DNA of 32,670 bases from Candidatus Gastranaerophilales bacterium (GTDB taxonomy: Bacteria; Bacillota; Clostridia; Lachnospirales; Lachnospiraceae). The first letter of the stretch is position 1, and every line of letters begins with the position of its first letter. The DNA is taken from assembly GCA_023663225.1 (NCBI GenBank), contig JAMPHU010000034.1, positions 1-32,670 on the forward strand, given 5' to 3'. Made by a program: the position numbers and the translations under genes. The notes beneath the pieces were generated by a model. That model did not search any database, had not been told where the DNA came from, and saw only the letters and a list, made by a program, of their open reading frames with translations. Positions 32,539 to 32,670 of this stretch are shown here, piece by piece.

Positions 32539-32670
32539 ATGAAGAAAAAACTGACACTTTTGGCAATGGCAATGCTGCTGGTACTGGCGGCGTGCGGCAA
32601 CAAGACTGACGCTCCTACAGGAACGTCTGCTCCTGCGTCCGCAGGGACAGCCGAAAACGCGTCCAAGGAG
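32539..32670 (+). CDS. Lipoprotein, N-terminal part (3' end outside window)
   Basis: Forty-four codons of a gene that continues beyond the window. The signal peptide MKKKLTLLAMAMLLVLAACG has the lipobox LAAC with lipidated Cys 19, followed by a Ser/Thr/Ala-rich linker. The pattern resembles solute-binding proteins of ABC importers, but no functional domain is visible yet. GGGGGAGA lies about 7 bases upstream, and a strong promoter precedes it. Confidence 0.85.
   Translation, partial: MKKKLTLLAMAMLLVLAACGNKTDAPTGTSAPASAGTAENASKE

Overview
The window looks like a chromosomal segment of an anaerobic gut-type Firmicute, most likely Clostridia of the Lachnospiraceae kind. The evidence is the strong AGGAGG ribosome binding sites, the linked housekeeping blocks rpsF-ssb-rpsR and gdpP-rplI-dnaB, a DUF951 gene, a 2[4Fe-4S] ferredoxin, a pyruvate formate-lyase activase and a C_GCAxxG_C_C redox domain. 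No species can be named from sequence reading alone.

Bases 1 to about 12,660 are an AT-rich accessory region that reads as a defence island. It opens with the 3' end of a type I modification subunit (hsdM), then a small Cys-rich gene broken by two lesions, then hsdS. Without a visible terminator it continues into a 1244-residue protein that may be a STAND-like protein with a degraded P-loop, a canonical Ser/Thr kinase whose start overlaps that gene, and an AlbA_2 (Schlafen-like) regulator. These three tightly spaced genes downstream of hsdS are the best candidate here for a poorly described conflict system. After them comes wreckage: a gene tail cut by an IS1182-like element, the IS itself (its transposase has an amber codon), two more decayed AlbA_2 fragments, an intact ASCH-domain gene with a small partner, a large hairpin, and the N-terminus of a TOTE-type primase-helicase fused to the upstream side of a UvrA paralogue.

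From about 12,667 the sequence is more GC-rich. It holds the UvrA-like ATPase, tRNA-Glu and tRNA-Cys, a repeat-bearing lipoprotein, and an unusual redox-domain/GGDEF/EAL protein. A bidirectional terminator separates this last gene from a convergent sirtuin, which is divergent from a DUF218 membrane protein.

The block DUF951-rpsF-ssb-rpsR is separated from gdpP-rplI-dnaB by a roughly 195-nt nested palindrome, a glyoxalase-fold gene and a 1122-residue secreted protein with four internal repeats. The right end carries a MerR-type regulator, a ferredoxin and pflA on the minus strand, and the start of a lipoprotein gene that runs off the window.

The first half is thus probably acquired and eroding defence material. 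The second half is core replication, translation and c-di-AMP/c-di-GMP signalling genes with a few lineage-specific insertions.
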